DNA of 9,539 nt. Origin: Candidatus Roizmanbacteria bacterium. GTDB lineage: Bacteria > Patescibacteriota > Microgenomatia > UBA1406 > GWC2-37-13. Position 1 is the first letter of the stretch. Each line of letters begins with the position of its first letter. Both the position numbers and the translations under genes were made by a program. Positions 1 through 6,401 of this stretch are shown in pieces. A model generated the notes under the pieces. It was not told the DNA's origin and did not search any database. It worked only from the letters and a program-made list of their open reading frames with translations. The stretch lies in assembly GCA_013334845.1 (NCBI GenBank), contig JAAXWV010000041.1, positions 1 through 9,539 on the forward strand, in the 5' to 3' direction.

Positions 1-1010
1 ATAAAATCAGTACCTCGTTTAAATGATGGATTTTCCGTATATCCGATAGGTCCGTTCCATATAATAGTTTTGGCCTTGGCAATAATAGAGCCGAAAACTG
101 CCTGGGTCTCGGGGCCAATATCATAGATCGCTTCTTTACCGGTAATCTGATCTATTTTTTTTACTGTCCCGCTATTTTCATCATCTTTCGAATCGGAAGT
201 CACCACATCCGATGGGAGAATTATCGCAGTATGTCGGCGAGCCGCAAGAAAGAGGAGACGATGAGCATTCTCTGATTTTTCGTATTCACAGAAACTACTT
301 CCAATATTGACTCCTTGCGCGCAGAGAAAGGTGTTGGCAAGGCCGCCACCGATTAAAACATAATCGGCAATCGTCATTAGCTTATCAATCAGACTTATTT
401 TTGACGAGATCTTTGCTCCTCCAATAATTGCTACAACCGGTTTGCGCGGTTTCTTTATTGCTTTCGATATCATCTCAATCTCCCGTTTGAGGAGAAGGCC
501 ACCGTATCCGGGGATATGTTGAGGGATTCCTACCACTGAGGCGTCGGTTCGATGACTTACTCCAAATGCATCGTTTACAAACACATCAGCTAAAGCTGCT
601 AATTTTTTCGAGAAACCGTTCTCATCATGTTTTTCTTCCGGGTAAAAACGGATGTTTTCCAGAACGAGAATTTCCTGTTCATTCTGCTGAGTAAATGTCT
701 CAGGTTTTTCTGTCATAAAATCATCAATCAGTCTGATGTTATAGCCTGGCAGGTAATCTTTGAGATGGTCAACTACTACTTTCAAGGAATATTTGGGATC
801 TCGTTTTGGAGGTCGATCGAGGTGGGAGACGATAATGAGTCGGTTATGATGTTTTAATAAAAACTGAATAGTGGGAATTGCTTGTTTGATACGTGCATCA
901 TCAGCTATGGTGTAATTTGGGTTGAGGGTTACGTTAAAATCGACTCGTAACAACACTTTTTTCCCCTTGAATGGGCTTTTATCGATATAACGAACTGATT
1001 CGTGGTTCAT
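1..1010 (-). CDS. pgk: Phosphoglycerate kinase, C-terminus missing at window edge
   Basis: Cytosolic glycolytic/gluconeogenic enzyme interconverting 3-phosphoglycerate + ATP and 1,3-bisphosphoglycerate + ADP. My own translation of the minus strand from the ATG at 1010 is open for 336 codons to the window edge; family members are about 390-410 residues, so roughly the last 60-70, including the C-terminal phosphate-binding glycine loop, lie outside. Visible motifs: RVDFNV (22-27) with the substrate Arg/Asp/Asn, SHLDRP (62-67, usually SHLGRP), ENIRFYP (118-124), VNDAFGVSHR (145-154), GGAKISSKI (197-205; lysines 200 and 204 match the catalytic/nucleotide lysines), IGGGLANTFL (220-229), DIGPET (297-302) and WNGPIG (318-323). 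Its ATG overlaps the gap stop codon (ATGA at 1010-1007), so translational coupling is likely. It is the last visible gene of the fba-glpX-gap-pgk operon. The Gly-to-Asp in SHLDRP and Asp-to-Ser in GGAKISSKI are mild deviations. Family assignment is secure. Confidence 0.95.
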   Translation of the reverse strand, partial: MNHESVRYIDKSPFKGKKVLLRVDFNVTLNPNYTIADDARIKQAIPTIQFLLKHHNRLIIVSHLDRPPKRDPKYSLKVVVDHLKDYLPGYNIRLIDDFMTEKPETFTQQNEQEILVLENIRFYPEEKHDENGFSKKLAALADVFVNDAFGVSHRTDASVVGIPQHIPGYGGLLLKREIEMISKAIKKPRKPVVAIIGGAKISSKISLIDKLMTIADYVLIGGGLANTFLCAQGVNIGSSFCEYEKSENAHRLLFLAARRHTAIILPSDVVTSDSKDDENSGTVKKIDQITGKEAIYDIGPETQAVFGSIIAKAKTIIWNGPIGYTENPSFKRGTDF

Positions 1011-2017
1011 AGGTAATTTGCTAATTTTTCAACGAGGTCGACCATCCGGGTAGAGTACCCCCATTCGTTATCATACCAGCCGAATGCTTTCACAAAAGTA
1101 CCGTTAATGACTTTCGTGTAGTGCGGATCAAAGATACTTGAGTAGGGTGAGCCAATAAAATCAGACGAGACAAGGACATCCTCTTCATAGCCTAAGATAC
1201 CCTTCATCGATTCCACAGATGCCTTTTTAAAAGCGGCATTTACTTCTTCCACGGTTGTTGGTCTCTCTACCACGACTGAGATATCGGTGAAAGAGCCGGT
1301 GGGTACTGGCACTCGAACTGACATACCATCAATTTTCCCTTTGAGCTGAGGAAGGGTTTTAACCACTGCCTTTGCTGCCCCGGTTGTTGATGGAGCGATA
1401 TTCAATGGTGCTGCTCGTGAGCGATCGGGATTTTTATTTGCATCGTCCAATAAACTTTGGGTGAGGGTGTAAGCATGAGTGGTTGTCAAAAAGCCGGAAA
1501 CCACTTTATATTCCTGATCGAGCACTTTGAAAAGAGGTGCTGCACAGTTGGTGGTGCAGGAAGCATTGGAAATAACCGTTTCCGTTCCCCAGTCGATTTT
1601 ATCATCATTTACGCCAAGTACCACGTGAGGAGTTGCATCGTCTTTACTGGGGGCGGTGAGGAGCACTTTTTTTACCGATCCTTTTATATGCTTCTCAAGA
1701 TCTTCCTTTTTGGTGAAAGCTCCAGTCGCATCGACTACAACATCAACTCCATAGTTATTCCATGGGATTTCGGCCGGTTCAGCACTAAGCGATGTAGCTA
1801 TTTTAATATCACCCACTTGAATGCCGTCGGGTAAGGCGGTCACTTTCTTATCAAATTTTCGATAAACAGAATCGTATTGCAATAGATAAGCAAGGAGGTC
1901 GTTGGGGGTTTTTCGGGTATTAATAAGGACAATATCAAACGCTCCCCGGGAAGCAGCGATGCGAGTAAATGCGCGACCGATCCGCCCGAAACCGTTCAAT
2001 CCTACTTTGAGACGCAT
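1007..2017 (-). CDS. gap: Glyceraldehyde-3-phosphate dehydrogenase
   Basis: Catalyses the reversible phosphorylating oxidation of glyceraldehyde 3-phosphate to 1,3-bisphosphoglycerate in the cytosol. The 336-residue product is full family length. The N-terminal Rossmann domain has NGFGRIGR (8-15); the catalytic motif SNASCTTNC gives nucleophile Cys154; TTHAYT carries the catalytic histidine; STTGAAKAV and VRVPVPTGSFTD bind substrate phosphate; the C-terminal WYDNEWGYS is intact. Oddity: the cofactor loop after beta-strand 2 reads INTRKTPND (32-40). The usual NAD-selecting Asp after Asn is Thr34, followed by Arg35-Lys36, which suggests NADP(H) use or dual specificity (inference). It lies 27 bp after glpX and overlaps pgk by 4 bases. 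Just before its ATG (2017-2015) is TATAAC at 2029-2024, with six bases between, a possible internal promoter. No Shine-Dalgarno is seen. Confidence 0.97.
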   Translation of the reverse strand: MRLKVGLNGFGRIGRAFTRIAASRGAFDIVLINTRKTPNDLLAYLLQYDSVYRKFDKKVTALPDGIQVGDIKIATSLSAEPAEIPWNNYGVDVVVDATGAFTKKEDLEKHIKGSVKKVLLTAPSKDDATPHVVLGVNDDKIDWGTETVISNASCTTNCAAPLFKVLDQEYKVVSGFLTTTHAYTLTQSLLDDANKNPDRSRAAPLNIAPSTTGAAKAVVKTLPQLKGKIDGMSVRVPVPTGSFTDISVVVERPTTVEEVNAAFKKASVESMKGILGYEEDVLVSSDFIGSPYSSIFDPHYTKVINGTFVKAFGWYDNEWGYSTRMVDLVEKLANYL

Positions 2018-2023
2018 AGAGTT

Positions 2024-2029
2024 GTTATA
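2024..2029 (-). promoter_or_regulatory. Possible internal -10 element (TATAAC) before gap
   Basis: On the minus strand TATAAC is followed by six bases and then the gap ATG. This is the same spacing as the -10-like elements before the DUF1653 gene, yidD and trmD. If active it would give an essentially leaderless gap-pgk transcript. No good -35 was identified and the site lies inside an operon, so it is tentative. Confidence 0.35.
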
Positions 2030-2044
2030 AATTCATAATGACAC

Positions 2045-2995
2045 TCATGGTTGATAATGATGATGAGTGGTAATGTAACGAATTGTCTTTGAAGCTCCTC
2101 TCATAACTAGAGAATGGGTGACAATGGTATGTTTGTTAAATTGTACGCCTGAAAGCAAGGGTCCGTCAATAATTCCGGTAGCTGTAAAAGTATTTTCATC
2201 ACTTTTTACGAGATCGCTACTGCGGTAAATACGGGAAAGATCACTAATGCCTGCTTTGCGTATATGTTCTTCAGCCTGTTTATCTTTTGGTTTAAAGCGA
2301 CAGAGTAGCTCTCCACCGAATATTTTTATAGCAGAGGAGGCAAGCACCGCTTCGGTACTTGCACCGATTCCCATAAGCAAATCAACTCCGGAATCGACTA
2401 CACAAGGAGCAATCCCTCCAGCTACATCGCCATCGGTGATGAGGCGAACTCGTGCACCGGCTTGACGAATTTCTTCAATAAGTTGTGTATGGCGAGGACG
2501 ATCAAGTACGATAATAGTCACCTCTCTCACATCTTTTCCCTGGGCTTTGGCAACTTTTTGAATAGTATCAACAGTTGGAGCATCAAGATCAATCACATCT
2601 TTTCCTGCCGGGCCAACTGCAATTTTCTCCATGTAAGTATCGGGAGCGTGAAAGAGAGAACCTTTTTTCCCGGTAACGATGACTGATATCGCATTGTAAC
2701 GCCCATATGCAACACTATCAGTACACTCGAGTGGATCTACGGCAATATCGTATTCAAGATCAGCGCCCTTCCCGACAATCTCTCCTGTGTAGAGCATAGG
2801 CGCTTCGTCTTTAGTTCCCTCACCAATAACCACTTCAGCTTTAAAATGAATCTGATTGAAGCGTGAGCGCATCTCATCGACTGCTGCCTGATCAGCAGCA
2901 TTTTTATCGCCCCGGCCAATCCACTCTGCGGAAGCAATAGCGGCGGCCTCTGTCACTCGGACGAACTCAAGAGCCAGATTGCGTTCCTCGTACAT
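2045..2995 (-). CDS. glpX: Class II fructose-1,6-bisphosphatase (GlpX family)
   Basis: Metal-dependent phosphatase converting fructose 1,6-bisphosphate to fructose 6-phosphate, the irreversible gluconeogenic step; some family members also act on sedoheptulose 1,7-bisphosphate. The protein has 316 residues, close to the family's usual 320-340. By alignment from memory with E. coli GlpX the metal ligands are all present: Asp35 (in GRGDKNAAD), Glu59 (VIGEG), Asp87 and Glu90 (DIAVDPLE) and Glu215. Other motifs: DEAPMLYTGE (63-72), PRHTQLIEEI, TDGDVAGGI (187-195), FTATGIIDG. Oddities: DPLECT has Cys91 where Gly is usual (DPIEGT), and the usual GIGGAPEG reads GIGASTEA (209-216). The start ATG is two bases after the aldolase TAA, so translation is probably coupled. 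No Shine-Dalgarno is visible. Confidence 0.95.
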   Translation of the reverse strand: MYEERNLALEFVRVTEAAAIASAEWIGRGDKNAADQAAVDEMRSRFNQIHFKAEVVIGEGTKDEAPMLYTGEIVGKGADLEYDIAVDPLECTDSVAYGRYNAISVIVTGKKGSLFHAPDTYMEKIAVGPAGKDVIDLDAPTVDTIQKVAKAQGKDVREVTIIVLDRPRHTQLIEEIRQAGARVRLITDGDVAGGIAPCVVDSGVDLLMGIGASTEAVLASSAIKIFGGELLCRFKPKDKQAEEHIRKAGISDLSRIYRSSDLVKSDENTFTATGIIDGPLLSGVQFNKHTIVTHSLVMRGASKTIRYITTHHHYQP

Positions 2996-2997
2996 AG

Positions 2998-3903
2998 TTA
3001 ACCACGGTAAATTTGTAAAGCTTCTTCTACTGATTTATCCTCGACGGTGATCGCGTAGATGGCGTTGGCGAGCCGTACAGCTTCGTCAAACGGACGCTGG
3101 TGAATGTTGCGTCCTGTGGCATTTCCCGATGCTCCACTAATATGAATTTGATCATGAAGAGTCTGAAGAAACTGTTCTGCTTCCACATTGGATCCACCTG
3201 CGCATACAAGCTGAGTACGGCCAGCAGCTTGTACGGCTTCTTTAAGTGCTTCAGCAGAAGCGATACCTTCTTTTTTCGGGTAGTTGATTTTTACGAAATC
3301 GGCCCCTAAACATGCAACTACACCAGCTGCCCCTGCTAAGAGATGAGGTTCTTTTTCGTCTGACACAGCCTTTCCTCGCGGGTAAGCCCAGACGATGGAG
3401 AGCAGGCCTTCTTTGTGAGCTTCATATATTAGTCGAGCCGCTTCGTGAAGCTGATCCGCCTCATGCTCACTTCCCAGATATATGGTATACCCGATTCCTA
3501 CAATGGGAAGTCTACTCGACTTTCTGAATTCAATAACCTCCTTTATGCCAAGCCAGTGTTTGCTAAACGGATCACTTTGTGAGGTTTTAATAAGATTGGT
3601 TTTTGAGTTGAGCTTAATGAGATAGGGAACTTGAGGGAAATCCATGCCATAGCGGGCGATGAGGCCGAGTTGAGCAGCAAATACGCCGATTTTTGCCTTT
3701 CCTGCAATCTGAAACATGTGGAGAGGATTGGCATTATCCAGTGCAATTCCCTCACCATAATAATCACTATTCAAGTGCTCTACTTTCTGATCACCAGCAA
3801 ACAGCATAAGTCGTCCGACGTCGTGCGTAGCAAGGCGATAATTTTGTTCGTAGAGAGTGCGGTTTTCAGGCAAAACATCGAGAGGAATGGTGACGTTCAT
3901 CAT
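2998..3903 (-). CDS. fbaB: Class I fructose-bisphosphate aldolase, archaeal/DhnA type
   Basis: Schiff-base aldolase interconverting fructose 1,6-bisphosphate with dihydroxyacetone phosphate and glyceraldehyde 3-phosphate. The 301-residue TIM-barrel protein resembles the DhnA/FbaB group of archaea and many bacteria rather than the animal type or zinc-dependent class II. Visible landmarks: AGDQKVEH (36-43; Asp38 matches the active-site Asp of the archaeal enzyme), WAYPRGK (172-178; Tyr174 is the likely proton donor), GADFVKINYP (200-209; Lys205 is the Schiff-base lysine), AGGSN (235-239) and SGASGNATGRN as phosphate-binding loops. It is the first gene of the four-gene carbon-metabolism operon, behind a good promoter. 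Two consecutive ATGs (3903 and 3900) could start it; I kept the first. No Shine-Dalgarno precedes either, and the leader end is pyrimidine-rich (CCCTTCTCTTT). Enzyme family is firm; the symbol is by family. Confidence 0.93.
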   Translation of the reverse strand: MMNVTIPLDVLPENRTLYEQNYRLATHDVGRLMLFAGDQKVEHLNSDYYGEGIALDNANPLHMFQIAGKAKIGVFAAQLGLIARYGMDFPQVPYLIKLNSKTNLIKTSQSDPFSKHWLGIKEVIEFRKSSRLPIVGIGYTIYLGSEHEADQLHEAARLIYEAHKEGLLSIVWAYPRGKAVSDEKEPHLLAGAAGVVACLGADFVKINYPKKEGIASAEALKEAVQAAGRTQLVCAGGSNVEAEQFLQTLHDQIHISGASGNATGRNIHQRPFDEAVRLANAIYAITVEDKSVEEALQIYRG

Positions 3904-3936
3904 AAAGAGAAGGGTAAATTGTTAATACCGTACACA

Positions 3937-3966
3937 ATCATACATCTGAGGCTAATTTATTGTCAA
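3937..3966 (-). promoter_or_regulatory. Promoter of the fba-glpX-gap-pgk operon
   Basis: On the minus strand a perfect -35 TTGACA (3966-3961) is followed by an 18-bp spacer and the -10 TATGAT (3942-3937). Transcription would start near 3930, leaving a leader of about 27 bases before the aldolase ATG at 3903. It is the only promoter in the window with a consensus -35, as expected for an abundant metabolic operon. It lies back to back with the HIT-gene promoter. Confidence 0.7.
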
Positions 3967-3972
3967 GCCTAG

Positions 3973-3978
3973 TATAAT
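3973..3978 (+). promoter_or_regulatory. -10 element (TATAAT) of the HIT gene; leaderless start likely
   Basis: A perfect TATAAT ends eight bases before the HIT-gene ATG at 3987, so initiation six to nine bases downstream would begin the mRNA at or next to the start codon. No good -35 lies 16-18 bp upstream, and no Shine-Dalgarno fits in the short gap. Confidence 0.55.
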
Positions 3979-3986
3979 AATACTAT

Positions 3987-4373
3987 ATGGATACCTGTAT
4001 TTTTTGCAAAATGGTGAAAGGTGAAATTCAACCCAATACTGTATATGAAGATGATAACTTTCTCGGTTTTCTCGATATTTTTCCTCGAGCGAAAGGACAT
4101 ACCCTCCTCATCCCCAAGACGCATTATCGCTGGGTATATGATGTCCCCGAGTTTGGCACGTATTGGGAAACAGCCCGTCTTGTAGCCCGAAAACTGCAAA
4201 AGACTTTTAATCCGGAATTTATCTCTTTTATTACTTACGGACTTGATGCTCCTCATGCACATATTCATGTAGTTCCCCGGTATTCAGGGGAGACGGAGGC
4301 AGTGTTTCCGCAGGTTAAAAAAACGACTCCAGAAGAGCTTGCAGAAATAGCTAAAATCCTGAGAGCTGTCTAA
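3987..4373 (+). CDS. HIT-family nucleotide-binding hydrolase (HINT-like)
   Basis: Small histidine-triad protein of 128 residues. The signature HAHIHVVPR gives the triad His90, His92 and His94; the middle histidine in this family forms the nucleotidyl intermediate on phosphoramidates, adenylylated amines or dinucleoside polyphosphates. CIFC (Cys4, Cys7) with His46 of IPKTH and a triad histidine can form the structural zinc site of bacterial HINT proteins. GHTLLIP (37-43) is the typical central strand. The region before the triad, TYGLDAPH, lacks the Gln seen in the common GQTVxH motif, so it belongs to a divergent branch; the natural substrate cannot be read from sequence. Cytosolic, no signal peptide. 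It diverges from the aldolase operon across 83 bp and converges on the DUF1653 gene: its TAA (4371-4373) overlaps that gene's stop on the other strand. Confidence 0.93.
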   Translation: MDTCIFCKMVKGEIQPNTVYEDDNFLGFLDIFPRAKGHTLLIPKTHYRWVYDVPEFGTYWETARLVARKLQKTFNPEFISFITYGLDAPHAHIHVVPRYSGETEAVFPQVKKTTPEELAEIAKILRAV

Positions 4374-4621
4374 GCAGACACTTCAGCCAAGGTCTTTGCC
4401 ACATATATAAACCGAGGGAATGTCTTGCCATCGCGCGTGACTTCGCCGAAAAACATCTCTTTAGGACGAATCCACAGTGAATTTTTCCCATAGAGTTTAT
4501 TGTCATAGAGCGCTCGATAGACCACAAATTCTTCGAGGGTCTCACTATGATGGGCTACGCCGATAACTTCATAAAGCATTCCTTTAAAGTGGCGATAGAT
4601 ACCGAGTTGTATTTCTTTCAT
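4370..4621 (-). CDS. DUF1653 domain protein
   Basis: An 83-residue soluble protein matching the DUF1653 family along nearly its whole length. The pattern G-I-Y-R-H-x-K-G (7-14), LYEVIGVAHHSET (16-28), VVYRALY (33-39), LWIRPKEMF (49-57) and PRFIYV (69-74) is characteristic. The family is widespread in bacteria, usually as a short stand-alone protein; I know of no established function. A small beta-rich domain is likely. TATAAT (4633-4628) ends six bases before the ATG, so it probably has its own, possibly leaderless, transcript. It lies 19 bp downstream of the membrane-protein gene and its stop codon overlaps that of the convergent HIT gene. Confidence 0.88.
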   Translation of the reverse strand: MKEIQLGIYRHFKGMLYEVIGVAHHSETLEEFVVYRALYDNKLYGKNSLWIRPKEMFFGEVTRDGKTFPRFIYVAKTLAEVSA

Positions 4622-4627
4622 GAATTC

Positions 4628-4633
4628 ATTATA
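4628..4633 (-). promoter_or_regulatory. -10 element (TATAAT) before the DUF1653 gene
   Basis: A perfect TATAAT on the minus strand is followed by GAATTC and then the ATG at 4621. Transcription would begin at or within a base or two of the start codon. The -35 region is weak: TATTGT at 4655-4650 with a 16-bp spacer is the best seen. The element lies in the 19-bp gap after the membrane-protein stop codon. Confidence 0.55.
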
Positions 4634-4640
4634 AAATTTC

Positions 4641-6380
4641 TTACAAAAAACAATACCACGAATTCCACTTTAGTTCGGCTGTTTTGTCAAAATAAGGCGA
4701 TTGGAGGAGATTCTGATACTGAACTCGCTTAATAATACAGGAGCGGGGATTGATTTTGGCAGCTTTTCTAAAAGCATTTTCTGCCGTAGTTGTTTGCTTA
4801 TAAACGGTAAGGGAATTAACCATAGCGAGCAAGTCGAGGTAGTCTGAAGTATTATCGATAGTCTGTTGAAAATAATCAGGTTTATTACGCACATCAGGGA
4901 GGGAAGTGTCTTTTGTATAAACTACCACAGCACTATCAAAGTAAACCAGTTTCCAGTCGGGGTCATTAGCTATATTAGCAGAGAATGTTTTTGTCCAGGG
5001 AGTATTATCAGTTATCGAAAGTACGACGGTATTTATATGATAACGTTGAAAAACCTGTTTTCGCAGCGAATCATCTTCCTGCAGACGGATATAGATGTCT
5101 TGCATAAACTGTGCCGGATAGGTTTCGGGTCGATTATCCACAAACACGGAGTAGCGAGGGTAAAGCTTATAGATAGCATATCCGCCAATGTCAAAGTCGT
5201 TAAAGATGGGGCCTTTGAGATTGTTATGGAGGATAAACTCCATCCCGGGTTCATAGGCTTGGGTGAACTGGACTCCAAAACGCTTGGGGAGGTCAATGGT
5301 TGAGGAGAACCAGTTTGAATAGAAGAGGACAGCACTGAGTAGCAGTAGGACTGAGCCGCCAAGTGCAATCAGATCGGAATACGTTTTTAATTGTTTTCCC
5401 CAAGGATAATTTTGTAGGGCGATCCACCAGCTATGCATGGCGAAGCCGACATAGGGGATAGCGAGAAAGACAAAAAAAGAGAGATGTCTAATCTGATAAA
5501 AAGCCAAGAATGTAAAAACCGATAATAAGAAAGCTTCACTATATTTGCGTTTGACGAGAAGGGTAATAAGAGAAGCGAAGGTAAGTGGTGTGAGGAGGAA
5601 AAAATAGGAAATAAAAATGTTACTTAGAACACTAGAGAGGTAAAACAGATTTTGGTTTTCCACGATCGAATATCCATAGTTTCCGAAAATCAAAAACGGG
5701 TAAAGAGCTCCTTTAAGAAAGTTTGGGTTGATGAGTAAACAGATAAAAGAGATTATGATAAGGTGTGCAGCACGTGAACTTAGTAATTTATTAAAGGAGC
5801 GGTGTTTCATAATAAGCTTCAACAACCAGACTCCGAGTAAAAATATGCCGAATACAAAACTGATATGGATATTAACCCAAAACACCATAACGAAAGGAAG
5901 GCCATAGGCAAGACGAAGATACTTTTCACTATATGTCATTGCGGCAAGAACATAGATAAAAAAAAGATAAGCAAACAATTCAGGGCGAATCATCAGGCGG
6001 TCAAGCAGAAGCGGAGTATAGAGTGCAGCGGCTAAAATAAGAGGCCCAAATGAAGAGTATTGTTTCCCGAGCCAGAAGAGTAGGGCCAGAGTGCTCATGA
6101 GTAGTACAACCTTTACTACCTGAAGCGCATTGACAGCGAACCAAGAAGTGAGTAGATAGAAAATAACTTCAGAAAACCAGTGATGGTTGATAAAAGGGAA
6201 GGAAGGGTTTGTGTAGGAGAAGAGGTTGGTCGCGGGGATGACATGAGTTTTTACAATAATTTCACCTAGTTTGAGGTGACGTCCCAAATCCTGAGAGAAG
6301 TCGTTGCTAGTCGTGAAGATGAGTCCAAAAAAGAATACAAAAAAACATAATCCCAGTACCACATATGTCCATCTCCTCAT
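4641..6380 (-). CDS. Polytopic membrane protein, GT-C glycosyltransferase-like
   Basis: A 579-residue integral membrane protein of unknown substrate. Residues 5-22 form the first membrane helix after a basic N-terminus (MRRW). The following loop has SQDLGRH (29-35) and, further on, NHHWFSE (65-71), resembling the first extracytoplasmic loop with catalytic Asp of GT-C transferases that use lipid-linked sugars. Roughly ten more hydrophobic segments follow up to about 355, with RPELFAY (132-138) and WVNIH (168-172) between them. Residues about 362-491 form a soluble, presumably extracytoplasmic domain with FNDFDIGGY (393-401) and VFVDNRPETY (412-421), the pattern of uncharacterised bacterial membrane proteins of this kind. 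The tail (about 505-560) is helical and faintly TPR-like. Likely role: cell-envelope glycosylation (inference). It starts 21 bp after the clpB stop. AGGAG occurs inside codons 1-3, so a GTG start at codon 7 is an alternative, but the basic N-terminus favours the ATG. Confidence 0.82.
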   Translation of the reverse strand: MRRWTYVVLGLCFFVFFFGLIFTTSNDFSQDLGRHLKLGEIIVKTHVIPATNLFSYTNPSFPFINHHWFSEVIFYLLTSWFAVNALQVVKVVLLMSTLALLFWLGKQYSSFGPLILAAALYTPLLLDRLMIRPELFAYLFFIYVLAAMTYSEKYLRLAYGLPFVMVFWVNIHISFVFGIFLLGVWLLKLIMKHRSFNKLLSSRAAHLIIISFICLLINPNFLKGALYPFLIFGNYGYSIVENQNLFYLSSVLSNIFISYFFLLTPLTFASLITLLVKRKYSEAFLLSVFTFLAFYQIRHLSFFVFLAIPYVGFAMHSWWIALQNYPWGKQLKTYSDLIALGGSVLLLLSAVLFYSNWFSSTIDLPKRFGVQFTQAYEPGMEFILHNNLKGPIFNDFDIGGYAIYKLYPRYSVFVDNRPETYPAQFMQDIYIRLQEDDSLRKQVFQRYHINTVVLSITDNTPWTKTFSANIANDPDWKLVYFDSAVVVYTKDTSLPDVRNKPDYFQQTIDNTSDYLDLLAMVNSLTVYKQTTTAENAFRKAAKINPRSCIIKRVQYQNLLQSPYFDKTAELKWNSWYCFL

Positions 6381-6390
6381 AGTATATATT

Positions 6391-6396
6391 AGTATA
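6391..6396 (-). promoter_or_regulatory. Possible -10 element (TATACT) before the membrane-protein gene
   Basis: TATACT ends ten bases before the ATG at 6380, in the 21-bp gap after clpB; a second TATACT abuts the ATG (6386-6381). A start from the first would give a leader of only a few bases. No -35 is visible, and read-through from clpB is an alternative. Confidence 0.35.
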
Positions 6397-6401
6397 CGCT
6401 A

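Noticed and set aside
627..857. 76-residue plus-strand frame antisense to pgk
   Set aside because: Opposite PGK coding sequence with conserved motifs; the composition is that of a shadow frame.
2025..2048. Seven-codon frame (MSVIMNL) whose ATG overlaps the glpX stop as ATGA
   Set aside because: Could be a coupling minicistron, but it is too short to distinguish from chance.
3960..3965. TTGTCA as a plus-strand -35 for the HIT gene
   Set aside because: It is only 7 bp from the TATAAT; the same bases make sense as the minus-strand TTGACA of the aldolase promoter.
3631..3972. 113-residue plus-strand frame running from inside the aldolase gene into the 83-bp gap
   Set aside because: Mostly antisense to the aldolase; it would run through both divergent promoters and has no family resemblance.
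4620..4629. Palindrome ATGAATTCAT at the DUF1653 start
   Set aside because: A ten-base palindrome in AT-rich DNA, explained by the start codon and the -10 spacing; no evidence for an operator.
4866..5303. 145-residue open frame antisense to the membrane-protein gene
   Set aside because: Antisense to the conserved outer domain, with no recognisable domain and no -10-like element at its start.
6370..6379. AGGAG after the membrane-protein ATG as a Shine-Dalgarno for a GTG start at codon 7
   Set aside because: The spacing is slightly long, starting there would remove the basic residues before the first membrane helix, and no other gene here uses a Shine-Dalgarno.
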